A stretch of DNA of 25,290 bases from the NCBI GenBank assembly GCA_905214875.1, contig CAJMNR010000048.1, positions 1 to 25,290 on the forward strand, given 5' to 3'. The notes under the pieces are model-generated. The model made no database searches, was not told the origin of the DNA, and saw only the letters and a list, made by a program, of their open reading frames with translations. The translations under genes were made by a program, and so were the position numbers. Positions 1 to 7,414 of this stretch are shown here, in pieces (position 1 is the first letter of the stretch; each line of letters starts with the position of its first letter). This DNA is from an uncultured bacterium (lineage in GTDB: Bacteria; Bacillota; Clostridia; Lachnospirales; Lachnospiraceae).

Positions 1-36
1 TGTTGGTGCGGGTGCATCGCAACTCGCACCCCAACA
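1..36. repeat. imperfect inverted repeat at the window edge
   Basis: TGTTGG-TGCG at 1-10 pairs with CGCA-CC-CCAACA at 25-36, with a two-base bulge. It lies downstream of the crh terminator on the minus strand. It may be part of a longer hairpin cut by the window edge, such as a terminator for a neighbouring gene. No U-tract is visible, so the role is unknown. Confidence 0.3.
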
Positions 37-50
37 CTTGACATAGAGCC

Positions 51-83
51 AAAAAAGAGAGAGCTGCATATGCCAGCTCTCTC
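51..83 (-). terminator. rho-independent terminator after crh
   Basis: A perfect 10-bp stem (57-66 with 74-83, GAGAGAGCTG against CAGCTCTCTC) closes a 7-nt loop. On the minus strand it is followed by six U residues (A-run at 51-56). It lies 28 bp past the crh stop codon and probably ends the murB-rapZ-whiA-crh transcript. Confidence 0.9.
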
Positions 84-110
84 GACGTAAATGTGTAAAC
101 ATTCTATATT

Positions 111-368
111 TTATTCGTTACATGAAAGATATTTTTCAATATTATCCATAGCAGCTTCCTCATCGCTACCATCTACAACTACGGTAACTTGTTCTCCTGC
201 TGCTAATCCTAAAGTCATCATACCCATAATACTTTTTGCATTCACACGTTTGTTTTCAGATTCCACATAAACACTACTTTCGTAATGACTTGCAACTTGT
301 ACGAGCAATGCAACTGGTCTAGCTTCCAACCCTGTAGGTAACTTAATCGTTATATTCTTTGTAATCAT
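111..368 (-). CDS. crh: Crh-like HPr-family regulatory protein lacking the active-site histidine
   Basis: An 85-residue HPr-fold protein. HPr normally carries phosphate on His15 for PTS sugar uptake. Here the site reads GLEARP, so residue 15 is Glu. The regulatory serine is intact at position 46 (NAKSIMGMM), the residue phosphorylated by HprK. In Bacillus subtilis the paralogue Crh has Gln15 and Ser46, and its gene also lies directly after whiA (yvcL). The same position and chemistry support a Crh-like role: no phosphotransfer from EI, but P-Ser46 formation and co-repression with CcpA. The start has AGGAGG nine bases upstream. The gene overlaps the end of whiA by 26 bp, which suggests translational coupling. 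The HprK that would modify it is encoded in the same cluster. The family is certain; the Crh function is inferred. Confidence 0.88.
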   Translation of the reverse strand: MITKNITIKLPTGLEARPVALLVQVASHYESSVYVESENKRVNAKSIMGMMTLGLAAGEQVTVVVDGSDEEAAMDNIEKYLSCNE

Positions 369-1329
369 GCCCTATCTCCTCCTTTTGTTCCCTGATCTGT
401 TCAGCAATAATACTTAACTTCCTTAATCTATGATTTACACCCGACTTACCAATCGGCGGATTAAGTAAGGAACCCAACTCTTTTAACGAGGCTTCTGGAT
501 ACTCAAGACGAACCCTTGCGATTTCCTCAAGCCCTTCTGTTAATTCACCAAAACCAACAGTTTCTTTGATATAAAGAATATCGTCCATCTGTTTTGTAGC
601 CGCTACTACGGTCTTATTGATATTGGCTGTTTCGCAATTTACCTGTCTGTTAATTGAATTTCTCATATCTTTCAATATACGGACATTTTCAAAATTCATA
701 AGAGCAATATGCGCTTCCATTACATTCAATGCCTCAACAATCTGTGAGCCTTCCTTGATGTAAAGAACATAATATTTCTTACGCATAATAATCTTAGCTT
801 CAATCTCAAATGATTCTAAGATCTCTTTTAATTGAACCGCCTTAGGCATTGTAGCCAAGACAATTTCATAATGATATGTTTTTTCTGGATCACTGATGGA
901 TCCCGATGCTAAAAAAGCACCTCGTAAAAAGGAACGTTTACAACATGAATTTTGAATTACTAAATTGCTTACTACCGATAAATTTTCTTTAATTTCGCCA
1001 AACTCATTAATTAACTTAGTTGCTTGAAGAACTCGAAGCGATTGCTTCTTATCTTTCACTGTCAATATATAAGTTTTGCTATGTTTTAAGTACTTATTCC
1101 TTTTTACAGAAATTTCAGTATTTATATTAAACGTTTTTTTCAATAATGTAAAGCATTTTCTTGCTACTGGGAGGTTTTCTGTATGAATTTGAATACAATA
1201 TTCATCTTTATGATTAATTATAATATTCCCGCATACGCTTATGATTGCGGCAATTTCCGCAATACGGCAATGCCTAGCTGGACTAATCTGCCTCGACAAC
1301 TCCTCTTTCACATCTTTTGAAAATGACAT
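343..1329 (-). CDS. whiA: WhiA, sporulation/cell-division regulator (DUF199)
   Basis: A 328-residue protein of the WhiA family, close to the usual 310-330. WhiA has an N-terminal domain related to LAGLIDADG homing endonucleases but without catalytic activity, and a C-terminal helix-turn-helix. The C-terminal part is recognisable here: an Arg/Asn-rich linker (MRNSINRQVNCETANI), then an HTH containing LKELGSLLNPPIGKSGVNHR. In actinobacteria it controls sporulation septation; in Bacillus it affects division and chromosome segregation, perhaps without acting as a classical regulator. The ribosome binding site AAGGGG overlaps the rapZ stop codon, with only 12 bp between the genes, so coupling to rapZ is likely. 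The crh start lies inside its 3' end. Confidence 0.93.
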   Translation of the reverse strand: MSFSKDVKEELSRQISPARHCRIAEIAAIISVCGNIIINHKDEYCIQIHTENLPVARKCFTLLKKTFNINTEISVKRNKYLKHSKTYILTVKDKKQSLRVLQATKLINEFGEIKENLSVVSNLVIQNSCCKRSFLRGAFLASGSISDPEKTYHYEIVLATMPKAVQLKEILESFEIEAKIIMRKKYYVLYIKEGSQIVEALNVMEAHIALMNFENVRILKDMRNSINRQVNCETANINKTVVAATKQMDDILYIKETVGFGELTEGLEEIARVRLEYPEASLKELGSLLNPPIGKSGVNHRLRKLSIIAEQIREQKEEIGHDYKEYND

Positions 1330-1341
1330 GATTCTTCCCCT

Positions 1342-2220
1342 TTATTTCTTTCTAAGAGCATCCTTCTCAATATCGCGATGCTCAACTTTTACTCCATACG
1401 ATAGTTTTGACAATCGTTTTGTTATTGCATTTGCAAGTGTTACAGAACGATGTTTACCACCCGTACATCCTATACTTACTACTAATTGATTCTTACCCTC
1501 TATAATATAGTTTGGTATCAAAAATGTTAACATGTCTTCTAACTTATTCAAGAACTCGCCAGCCACCGGTGATTGCATCACATAATTATATACTGGTGCA
1601 TCATTCCCTGTCTGAGGCTTAAGCTCTGGGATATAATAAGGATTCGGCAAAAATCTTACATCGAATACCAAATCAGAATCCGTTGGAATTCCATATTTAA
1701 AACCAAAACTCAATACAGTCACAATAAAATTATGATATACTCCGTCTTCTAAAAAGATCTTATCAATCTCTGCCTTTAATTCCCGAATTAGCAGCATGCT
1801 TGTATCGATAATATAGTTTGCTTTCTTCTTAAGAAACTCAAGGCGCTCTCTTTCTAACTCAATTCCCTTATCCACCCTGCCTTCTCTTGCCAATGGATGG
1901 GTACGCCTTGTTTCCTTATAACGTTTTACTAATACTTCTGTATTGGCATCTAAGAATAAGATTTCATATGGAATCTTATTCTCTTCAAAACTTACTAAAA
2001 TATCTCCCAACAGTTCCAGGTTCTGACCACTTCGAATATCCACGCCTAATGCAACCTTGTCAATTGTACTAGTACTTTCAGCTGTAAGTTGCGAAAATTT
2101 AGGAATCAGCTGTATAGGAAGATTATCTACGCAAAAGTACCCCATATCTTCTAACATCTTAAGAACTGAACTCTTTCCTGCACCAGACATACCAGTAACC
2201 ATTATAAACCGCATATTCAT
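1342..2220 (-). CDS. rapZ: RapZ/YvcJ family P-loop nucleotide-binding protein
   Basis: About 292 residues, the normal size for RapZ/YvcJ (UPF0042). A Walker A motif, GMSGAGKS, lies near residues 10-17, and the C-terminal signature GGKHRS near residue 255. In Escherichia coli RapZ is an RNA adaptor controlling glmS through small RNAs. In Bacillus YvcJ binds and hydrolyses nucleotides and influences competence. The role here is probably a signalling or RNA-binding one in cell-wall precursor metabolism, which fits murB upstream. Possible starts are GTG at 2223, ATG at 2220 and ATG at 2214. The AAAGG site lies only 2 nt from the GTG, 5 nt from ATG 2220 and 11 nt from ATG 2214, so 2220 was chosen; 2214 gives the MRF start typical of the family. 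murB ends 39 bp upstream of this start. Confidence 0.93.
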   Translation of the reverse strand: MNMRFIMVTGMSGAGKSSVLKMLEDMGYFCVDNLPIQLIPKFSQLTAESTSTIDKVALGVDIRSGQNLELLGDILVSFEENKIPYEILFLDANTEVLVKRYKETRRTHPLAREGRVDKGIELERERLEFLKKKANYIIDTSMLLIRELKAEIDKIFLEDGVYHNFIVTVLSFGFKYGIPTDSDLVFDVRFLPNPYYIPELKPQTGNDAPVYNYVMQSPVAGEFLNKLEDMLTFLIPNYIIEGKNQLVVSIGCTGGKHRSVTLANAITKRLSKLSYGVKVEHRDIEKDALRKK

Positions 2221-2259
2221 CACAACCTTTCTTTGTATTGTAAAAATAATGTCGTTCTC

Positions 2260-3204
2260 TTAAAAGCTTCCTATCATACGTACTTCTGTTTCTAAGTGTA
2301 CATTGTATTTTTCAAATACGATTCGCTGCACGTCTTTAATCAACATCAATGCTTCTGCTGCCGTTCCGCCTCCTGCATTCACAACAAATCCACAATGCTT
2401 CTCAGAAACCATAATATTACCCACACGATATCCACGTAGTCCACTATCATCAATGAGTTTTCCTGCGAAATATCCTTCTGGTCGTTTAAATGTACTTCCT
2501 GCACTAGGGAATTCTAACGGCTGTTTTTCCCTTCTCTGTTGGCTTAATTGTTTGATTCGCTCTAAGATTACATCTACTTCGCCTTTTTCAAATAAAAACT
2601 GTGCTTCCACAACGATATCGGAAGTTTTTTGAATGATGCTTGTGCGATAACCAAGAGCAAGCTCCTCTTTTGAAAGAGTCTTTTGTTCACCATTTTCATC
2701 AATCACTGTAGCATTTACAATGACATCCTTGATTTCACCACCGTAAGCGCCTGCATTCATTGCAACTGCACCACCTACTGTTCCCGGAATTCCAGATGCA
2801 AATTCAAAATCTTTCATTCCTTCTTTTGCAACGGTATTGGCTAGTTTGGCAAGCATGATGCCCGCGCCGACAGTCACTAAGTATTTCTTCTTTCCGCCTA
2901 CTTCTACTTCTTCCATGGAGTACTCTGCCATATTAGGTCCAATTTGAATAATGGCTCCTCGATACCCCTGGTCGCCTACTAAAAGATTACTACCATTTCC
3001 AACTATATAGTATTCAATATTCATTGCTTTACATGCATTTACTAATTCTGTTACTTGCTCTTTTGTTTTTGGCATCAAAAAATAATCTGCAGGTCCGCCA
3101 ATTCGAAACGTCGTATGCTTACTCATTGCTTCGTCTACTAAGATATTTTCTTTTCCTACTATTTTTAATAATGTATTATAAATTAATTCTTTCATTCTAT
3201 TCAC
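2260..3204 (-). CDS. murB: UDP-N-acetylenolpyruvoylglucosamine reductase
   Basis: MurB uses NADPH and FAD to reduce UDP-GlcNAc-enolpyruvate to UDP-MurNAc, the second committed step of peptidoglycan precursor synthesis in the cytoplasm. The 314 residues show the FAD-binding motifs FRIGGPADYF (33-42), VGNGSNLLV (68-76) and GIPGTVGGAVAMNAGAYGGE (138-157). The catalytic residues are visible: Arg187 in YRTS, Ser237 in AGSTF and Glu307 in ETEVRMIG. The GSTFKRP pocket and length fit the shorter type found in Firmicutes. The start is uncertain: the open frame begins with GTG at 3204 and an ATG lies at 3195; neither has a strong ribosome binding site. It probably has its own promoter at about 3237 and heads the transcript through rapZ, whiA and crh. 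Confidence 0.96.
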   Translation of the reverse strand: MNRMKELIYNTLLKIVGKENILVDEAMSKHTTFRIGGPADYFLMPKTKEQVTELVNACKAMNIEYYIVGNGSNLLVGDQGYRGAIIQIGPNMAEYSMEEVEVGGKKKYLVTVGAGIMLAKLANTVAKEGMKDFEFASGIPGTVGGAVAMNAGAYGGEIKDVIVNATVIDENGEQKTLSKEELALGYRTSIIQKTSDIVVEAQFLFEKGEVDVILERIKQLSQQRREKQPLEFPSAGSTFKRPEGYFAGKLIDDSGLRGYRVGNIMVSEKHCGFVVNAGGGTAAEALMLIKDVQRIVFEKYNVHLETEVRMIGSF

Positions 3205-3236
3205 TCGTCATTTCTATATGATTTTACTTCTAGTGT

Positions 3237-3245
3237 ATTCTACCA
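3237..3245 (-). promoter_or_regulatory. extended -10 promoter candidate for murB
   Basis: On the minus strand TGG precedes TAGAAT, an extended -10 arrangement about 30 bp upstream of the murB start. No good -35 is seen. It lies after the glk terminator, so it would restart transcription for murB-rapZ-whiA-crh. Confidence 0.45.
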
Positions 3246-3310
3246 TACCTTGTCGATATGATAGTTTACACCAAACTCCATCATACAATACTCTCTTTAA
3301 AAGGGCAAGT

Positions 3311-3359
3311 AAAAAGCTACTGTAAAATACTCTCTCGAAATGCATATTACAGCAGCCTT
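3311..3359 (-). terminator. hairpin terminator after glk
   Basis: Thirteen base pairs, two of them G-U on the minus-strand RNA, form between 3347-3359 and 3313-3325 around a 21-nt loop. Five U residues end at 3311. The hairpin begins 9 bp after the glk stop. The U-tract is short, so some read-through into murB is possible. Confidence 0.65.
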
Positions 3360-3368
3360 CCTATAATC

Positions 3369-4310
3369 TTATTCTGATTGGATTACCATGTATGCACTTC
3401 CGTAAATTCCTGCATCATTTCCCAATGTCGCAAGACAGAATTCTCGCTCTTTGAGCGCAAACATAACGTGATCCGAATAATTTTTCTTTATGACATCAAT
3501 CAAGATGTTTCCTGCCTTACTGACTCCGCCACCGATGACAAATGCCTCTGGGTCAATCGTCTGGGCAACCTGGGCACATACAACTCCAAGGTAACTGCCT
3601 AACTGTTCTACTAGCTCAGTCGCAACCTCGTCCCCTTTTTTCGCATAATCAAAGATATCCTTTGCCGTAATTGGTGCAAGAGAACGCAAAGATGTTTTTC
3701 GATTGGTCTTTGCAAGTAAGCGATTTGCTTCTTTTACAATTCCAGTTGCAGAAGCATACTGCTCAAGGCAGCCTCGTTTTCCACATCCACATACATCCTC
3801 TTCTTTTGGATTTACCATGATGTGGCCAATTTCTCCTGCTGCTCCTTTAGACCCTGTTAACATCTTGTTGTTGATAATGATGCCTCCGCCAACTCCGGTT
3901 CCTAAGGTTATCATGACAAGGCTTTTAAATCCTTGTCCACCGCCTTTAAACATCTCGCCTAGTGCTGCAACATTTGCATCATTGCCTACTTTGACATTTT
4001 TAATACCGGTAAGTCTCCTTACTTGATCTGCCACATTGAAGACTCCCCAGCCAAGATTAGCGCATTTTAATACGGTTCCATCCTCAGTCACTGGCCCAGG
4101 AACACCGATTCCGATTCCTTTTACTTGGGCATTGGTAATACTTTTATCATTTAATTTTGTATGAATGGACGTTGAAACATCTAAAAGAATGGTTGCTCCC
4201 CCATTATCTTTCCTTGTTGGGATTTCCCACTTTTCAACAATCGTTCCATCCTCTTCAAATAATCCTAACTTAACTGTAGTACCCCCTATGTCTACACCAA
4301 CACAATACAT
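3369..4310 (-). CDS. glk: ROK-family glucokinase
   Basis: A 313-residue ROK (repressor, ORF, kinase) protein without an N-terminal DNA-binding domain, so an enzyme rather than a repressor. It should phosphorylate cytosolic glucose to glucose 6-phosphate with ATP. The phosphate-binding motif DIGGTTVKLG is at 7-16, the catalytic Asp in GNDANVAALGE is Asp111, and the structural zinc site of ROK kinases is complete: His163 (GEIGHI), Cys174, Cys176 and Cys181 (CGCGKRGC). The start has AGGAGG at good spacing. It lies 21 bp after hprK and probably shares its promoter. Placing a glucose kinase with HprK makes sense, because HprK responds to glycolytic intermediates. Specificity for glucose over other hexoses is inferred from family similarity. 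Confidence 0.93.
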   Translation of the reverse strand: MYCVGVDIGGTTVKLGLFEEDGTIVEKWEIPTRKDNGGATILLDVSTSIHTKLNDKSITNAQVKGIGIGVPGPVTEDGTVLKCANLGWGVFNVADQVRRLTGIKNVKVGNDANVAALGEMFKGGGQGFKSLVMITLGTGVGGGIIINNKMLTGSKGAAGEIGHIMVNPKEEDVCGCGKRGCLEQYASATGIVKEANRLLAKTNRKTSLRSLAPITAKDIFDYAKKGDEVATELVEQLGSYLGVVCAQVAQTIDPEAFVIGGGVSKAGNILIDVIKKNYSDHVMFALKEREFCLATLGNDAGIYGSAYMVIQSE

Positions 4311-4331
4311 TATACTGCTCCTCCTTTGCCT

Positions 4332-5255
4332 CTATTTATTCATTAAATTATTTGTAACGCGGTTATATAATTCTCTAGCCGCATTATACCCCATTTTCTT
4401 CTGACGGTAATTAACCGCTGCAGATTCACAAATAACTGCCAGATTTCGACCTGGACGGATTGGAATACTGTGACATACAACTTTGTTTCCTAAGAACTCT
4501 GTATATTGTTCTTCCAATCCAAGACGATCATATTCTTCGGATTTATTCCATTCTTCTAATTTTATAACTAAATTGATTGACTGTGTATCTTTAACACTTT
4601 CAACACCAAACAATGTCTTAACATCGATAATACCGATACCACGAAGTTCGATAAAATGTCTTGTGATATCTGGTGCCGTACCAATCAATGTATCATCACT
4701 AACTTTTTTAATTTCAACAACATCATCGGAAACAAGACGATGGCCACGTTTGATCAGCTCAAGTGCTGCTTCTGATTTACCAATACCGCTTTCTCCCATG
4801 ATTAACAGACCTTCACCATAAACATCAACCAATACCCCATGTATGGAGATTCGAGGTGCAAGTTCTACATTTAACCAACGAATTACTTCTGCCATAAAGG
4901 AAGAAGTCGATCTTGCCGTCTTAAGGATTGGAATTCCATATTCTTTTGCATACACAATTAAAGATGGATCAACTTCTAGATCACGACAAAATACGATACA
5001 TGGAACTCTATACTCAAAGATTCTACGAAACATATTCGCACCATGGTCTGGAGCCATCTTCTTCATATATGTGTGTTCCACATTACCGATTACCTGGATT
5101 CGATTCGAATCAAAATAATCAAAAAATCCTGCTAACTGTAGGGCAGGTCTATTTACATCCGACTGAGTAATTTGAATCTCATCTGTATCAATATCAGGCG
5201 TGCAATTTTCTAAATTCATTTTTTCTATTAACTTCGTTAACGCAACTGAATACAT
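4332..5255 (-). CDS. hprK: HPr kinase/phosphorylase
   Basis: HprK phosphorylates Ser46 of HPr and Crh when ATP and fructose 1,6-bisphosphate are high and removes the phosphate when inorganic phosphate is high. It is the sensor enzyme of carbon catabolite repression in Firmicutes. The P-loop GESGIGKS is at residues 154-161, with the HprK signature IELRGIGIIDV close after it at about 202-212. I chose ATG 5255, giving 307 residues, because AAAGG lies nine bases upstream and the protein then starts MYSVALTK. The longer frame to 5294 has no ribosome binding site and would exceed the usual length of about 310. A good promoter lies at 5367-5395. One likely substrate, the Crh-like protein, is encoded at the other end of this cluster. 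Confidence 0.96.
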   Translation of the reverse strand: MYSVALTKLIEKMNLENCTPDIDTDEIQITQSDVNRPALQLAGFFDYFDSNRIQVIGNVEHTYMKKMAPDHGANMFRRIFEYRVPCIVFCRDLEVDPSLIVYAKEYGIPILKTARSTSSFMAEVIRWLNVELAPRISIHGVLVDVYGEGLLIMGESGIGKSEAALELIKRGHRLVSDDVVEIKKVSDDTLIGTAPDITRHFIELRGIGIIDVKTLFGVESVKDTQSINLVIKLEEWNKSEEYDRLGLEEQYTEFLGNKVVCHSIPIRPGRNLAVICESAAVNYRQKKMGYNAARELYNRVTNNLMNK

Positions 5256-5366
5256 ATTATCAATCCTTTCATTGGTTCCTTTTATCTTAAACATATACGC
5301 CAGATGCTGTTAGCATCCGCTATGAATTTCTATCAATTACTTTGTGAAAGCAAACTCAATATACAC

Positions 5367-5395
5367 ATTTTACCACAGGCTTTTTTTTCCCGCAA
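5367..5395 (-). promoter_or_regulatory. sigma-A promoter for hprK-glk
   Basis: On the minus strand TTGCGG is followed by 17 bp and TAAAAT, with TGG just before the -10 (extended -10). Transcription would start near 5360, leaving a leader of about 100 nt. That leader contains a small 6-bp hairpin (5303-5308 with 5312-5317). The promoter begins 8 bp past the uvrC stop codon, and I see no uvrC terminator. Confidence 0.65.
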
Positions 5396-5402
5396 CAAAG
5401 CA

Positions 5403-7298
5403 CTATTTTTTTTGGTCTTCTGATGTCTTTTTATGAAAGAATAAAAACACCTCTTCTGCAGCCTTCTGATTCATGCTTGGAACCTGCATCAAATCGTCTA
5501 CTCCTGCTTCCTTAACCGCCTCGATACTTTGAAAATATTTCATAAGCGCCTTTCGTCTTGTCGGTCCTATTCCTGGAATGTCATCTAAGATAGAACGCAC
5601 CTGTGCTTTTTGGCGAAGACTTCTATGATACTCAATTGCGAAACGGTGAGTTTCGTCCTGAATACGGGTAATCAGCTTAAATGCCTCACTTCTCACATCG
5701 ATTGGAAGTTCTTGATTGTCAAAATATAAGCCTCTCGTCCTATGATTATCATCCTTTACCATACCACAAACCGGAATGTTCAGATGAAGGTCATCTAATA
5801 CCTTTAGTGCTATATTCACCTGGCCTTTACCACCATCCATCAAAATCAAGTCTGGGAATCGTGTAAAGCTTCCGATATCGTGGGAAATATTTTTCTCCTT
5901 CAACTCTTTTGCCTCATTTAGCCCGTGACTTAATCTTCTAGTTAAGACTTCTTCCATACTTGCATAATCATCTGGTCCAACTACAGTCTTAATCTTAAAC
6001 TTTCGATAATCGTTTCGCTTTGGTTTTCCATCTTCGAAAACAACCATGGAACCAACCGATTGAAAACCACTTGTGTTGGAAATATCGAAAGATTCCATAC
6101 GTTTTATTTTATCAAGACCAAGGATATCTGCAATTTCCTGTACTGCACCAATCGTCTTCTTTTCCTCTCTGGCAATACGTTCACTATCCTGTTGTAATAC
6201 TAAGGAAGCATTCTTATATGCCAGTTCTACTAAACGTTCTTTTTCGCCCTTTTTAGGCACTCTGATATATACTTTCTGTCCACGTTTCGCTGTGAGCCAC
6301 TCCTCAATGACCTCACTTTCTTCCAATGGTTCCTGAAGATACAGCTCTTTCGGAATAAATGGTGTTCCAGAATAAAACTGTTTTACGAAACTTGTAATGA
6401 CCTCGCTTCGTGTATCATCCTTTACTCCAGTCAGACGAAAATGTTCCCTACCGATTAATTTTCCATTTCTAATAAAGAATACTTGGACAACTGCTTCATC
6501 CTCCGCCCTTGCAAATGCAATAATATCGCGGTCTTCTTGATCCGTCGCGGTAATCTTCTGCTTCTGGGCAACAAATTTCACACTGTTCATAAGGTCACGA
6601 TATTCCGCCGCTTCTTCAAATGCAAATTGGCTGGCTGCTGCTTTCATCTTCTCCTCTAACATAGAAATAACGGGTGTATAGTTTCCATGTAAAAGTTCTA
6701 ATGCCTGATTTATATTTTCACGGTACGCTTCCACACTGATCTTGTCTTTCACACAAGGTCCTTCACATTGCTTAATATGATAGTAAAGGCAAGGGCGTTC
6801 TTTTCCCGCATCTCTTGGAAGGTTGCGGTTACATGTACGGATACGATAAATCTTACGCAACAGTTCAAGCGTATCCTTTACTGCTGTGGCACTTGTATAC
6901 GGCCCATAGTATTTGGCCTTATCTTTCTTTAACTCTCTTGCAAATAACACTCTCGGATATGATTCATTTAACGTTACTTTTATATAAGGATAACTCTTAT
7001 CATCCTTTAACATTGTATTGTATTTTGGGCGATGTTCCTTAATCAGGTTACATTCTAATACTAATGCTTCCAATTCTGAATCTGTCACAATATATTCAAA
7101 ATGGTCTATACGGGATACCATCTGTATTATTTTTGGTGTTTTATTTCTGCTGCTTTGGAAATACTGACGTACTCTGTTCTTTAAACTGATTGCCTTTCCA
7201 ACATAGATGATTTCATCCTTTTTATCATGCATAATATATACACCGGGCTTTGCTGGCAACTTCTTTAATTCTTCTTCTATATTAAACACTTGTGACAC
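5403..7298 (-). CDS. uvrC: UvrABC excision nuclease subunit C
   Basis: UvrC makes both incisions flanking a bulky DNA lesion after UvrA and UvrB locate it. The protein has the full domain order: an N-terminal GIY-YIG nuclease (GVYIMHDKK followed by YVGKA), a Cys-rich stretch (CEGPC), a UVR domain that contacts UvrB (around EEAAEYRDLM), an RNase H-like endonuclease domain, and C-terminal helix-hairpin-helix motifs (DDIPGIGPTRRKAL). I place the start at the GTG at 7298 (631 residues). It has AGGAGG seven bases upstream, and the 26 extra codons of the open frame to 7376 run into an intergenic hairpin and look non-coding. The gene follows ftsH by 116 bp on the same strand and may be partly co-transcribed. 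Confidence 0.95.
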   Translation of the reverse strand: MSQVFNIEEELKKLPAKPGVYIMHDKKDEIIYVGKAISLKNRVRQYFQSSRNKTPKIIQMVSRIDHFEYIVTDSELEALVLECNLIKEHRPKYNTMLKDDKSYPYIKVTLNESYPRVLFARELKKDKAKYYGPYTSATAVKDTLELLRKIYRIRTCNRNLPRDAGKERPCLYYHIKQCEGPCVKDKISVEAYRENINQALELLHGNYTPVISMLEEKMKAAASQFAFEEAAEYRDLMNSVKFVAQKQKITATDQEDRDIIAFARAEDEAVVQVFFIRNGKLIGREHFRLTGVKDDTRSEVITSFVKQFYSGTPFIPKELYLQEPLEESEVIEEWLTAKRGQKVYIRVPKKGEKERLVELAYKNASLVLQQDSERIAREEKKTIGAVQEIADILGLDKIKRMESFDISNTSGFQSVGSMVVFEDGKPKRNDYRKFKIKTVVGPDDYASMEEVLTRRLSHGLNEAKELKEKNISHDIGSFTRFPDLILMDGGKGQVNIALKVLDDLHLNIPVCGMVKDDNHRTRGLYFDNQELPIDVRSEAFKLITRIQDETHRFAIEYHRSLRQKAQVRSILDDIPGIGPTRRKALMKYFQSIEAVKEAGVDDLMQVPSMNQKAAEEVFLFFHKKTSEDQKK

Positions 7299-7355
7299 CT
7301 CTTTTCCTCCTATGAGAACACACTCTCCTCGAATTATTCTCTTAAATACAACTAT

Positions 7356-7390
7356 GACTAGTAATCGCTGTAACACAGCAACTACTAGTC
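7356..7390 (-). other. strong hairpin between ftsH and uvrC
   Basis: Positions 7356-7371 and 7375-7390 form a 16-bp stem with a 3-nt loop. On the minus-strand RNA all 16 positions pair, two of them as G-U; read from the plus strand the same positions would be A-C mismatches. The pairing therefore fits RNA made from the minus strand. No U-run follows, so it is a poor intrinsic terminator. It could be an RNA processing or stability element between ftsH and uvrC. Confidence 0.6.
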
Positions 7391-7414
7391 AGTATTTGTA
7401 GAACTTATTGTATT

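Noticed and set aside
5256..5294. 13-codon N-terminal extension of hprK
   Set aside because: No ribosome binding site before 5294, whereas AAAGG precedes ATG 5255 and the resulting length fits the family.
5303..5317. 6-bp hairpin as a uvrC terminator
   Set aside because: It has no U-run and lies about 90 bp after the uvrC stop, beyond the hprK promoter; more likely a chance structure in the hprK leader.
7299..7376. 26-codon N-terminal extension of uvrC
   Set aside because: It overlaps the intergenic hairpin, lacks a ribosome binding site and is not part of the UvrC family; GTG at 7298 has AGGAGG at seven bases.
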